Shown one piece after another: positions 63,787 through 64,000 of a stretch of DNA of 64,000 nucleotides (positions within the stretch are counted from its first letter, which is position 1; each line of letters begins with the position of its first letter). Source of the stretch: Roseobacter sp. (GTDB lineage Bacteria > Pseudomonadota > Alphaproteobacteria > Rhodobacterales > Rhodobacteraceae); the NCBI GenBank assembly GCA_015665415.1, contig JADFAE010000013.1, forward strand, positions 62,001-126,000, written 5' to 3'. Position numbers and translations under genes: made by a program. The notes beneath the pieces were generated by a model that saw only the letters and a program-made list of their open reading frames with translations, did no database searches and was not told the origin of the DNA.

Positions 63787-64000
63787 ATGAGCGGACTTGT
63801 CCTGAAACTTGCCCCAAAAGAACGCGTTCTGGTCAACGGAGCGGTCATCGAGAACGGCGATCGACGCAGCCGTCTTTCCATTGTCACGCCTGATGCAAAT
63901 ATCCTGCGCCTGCGGGATGCCATCCATCCGGAAGAGGCCAATACTCCGGTACGTCGCGTCTGCTACGCCGCCCAATTGGTGCTGACCGGAGACACCGATC
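63787..64000 (+). CDS. flbT: Flagellar biosynthesis repressor FlbT, N-terminal part (runs off right edge)
   Basis: First 71 codons of FlbT, which binds the flagellin mRNA leader and shortens its life in Caulobacter. The translation MSGLVLKLAPKERVLVNGAV, IENGDRRSRLSIVTPDANIL and RLRDAIHPEEANTPVRRVCY fits the family, including the IENGDRRSRL segment. The ATG lies two bases past the flaF stop. The C-terminal part is outside the window. Confidence 0.92.
   Translation, partial: MSGLVLKLAPKERVLVNGAVIENGDRRSRLSIVTPDANILRLRDAIHPEEANTPVRRVCYAAQLVLTGDTD

Overview
This 64 kb window looks like chromosomal DNA of an alphaproteobacterium of the Roseobacter group (Rhodobacteraceae). The signs are a GC-rich genome, the order gyrB - recF - dnaN - dnaA - rpsT, Caulobacter-type flagellin genes with the alphaproteobacterial regulators flaF and flbT, sites resembling CtrA boxes, and many protein families typical of marine roseobacters. 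Genus and species cannot be fixed from the sequence alone. I see no tRNA, rRNA, CRISPR array, prophage or insertion sequence.

Region 1 (1-10.6 kb) is the replication-gene neighbourhood. On the minus strand lie gyrB (cut by the window edge), a LysE-type exporter, recF, dnaN, dnaA, rpsT, an enoyl-CoA hydratase and mutM. Facing away are ubiE and ubiB for ubiquinone synthesis. Region 2 (10.6-29.9 kb) is metabolic: a thiolase divergent from an XRE-cupin regulator, the threonine-degradation pair kbl-tdh, a Ser/Thr-type phosphatase, an unusual beta-helix-like membrane protein, and all three genes of the phosphorylated serine pathway (serC-serA on minus, serB on plus). After these come a TSUP permease, an ArsR/SRPBCC/YCII cassette, an L-asparaginase of the Rhizobium type, an IalB-like exported protein and rlmN. 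Region 3 (29.9-45.5 kb) holds a LOG-family enzyme, a threonine/serine dehydratase, a GntR regulator, and dapD and dapE. These two lysine/cell-wall genes are separated by an accessory block of about 6.6 kb. rnr follows.

That accessory block (33.5-40.1 kb) is the most unusual part. It carries two paralogous large proteins with a choice-of-anchor-L-like domain, a cadherin-like domain and a Hint self-processing domain. It also has a third protein with a Hint-like fold that has lost the catalytic Cys and His, and a membrane protein built like a bacterial ionotropic glutamate receptor whose K+-channel filter is replaced by NGGFEE. One active Hint gene, the degenerate Hint gene and the channel gene are packed with 4 and 11 bp gaps and probably form one operon. 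A perfect TTAA-N7-TTAA CtrA-like box lies upstream. I suggest, as inference only, that this may be an uncharacterised surface-protein and sensing module.

Region 4 (45.5-58.1 kb) is a polyamine locus. It has two complete ABC importers on opposite strands, a class III aminotransferase resembling putrescine-pyruvate aminotransferase, a GntR regulator, and an FAD oxidase resembling gamma-glutamylputrescine oxidase. Two promoter regions share the motif TGATCAAAT, a candidate operator. Region 5 (58.0-64 kb) begins with a phosphotransferase-family gene and then the edge of a flagellar cluster: fliK-flgD on minus; rod-binding protein, flgN, flagellin, flaF and flbT (cut by the right edge) on plus.
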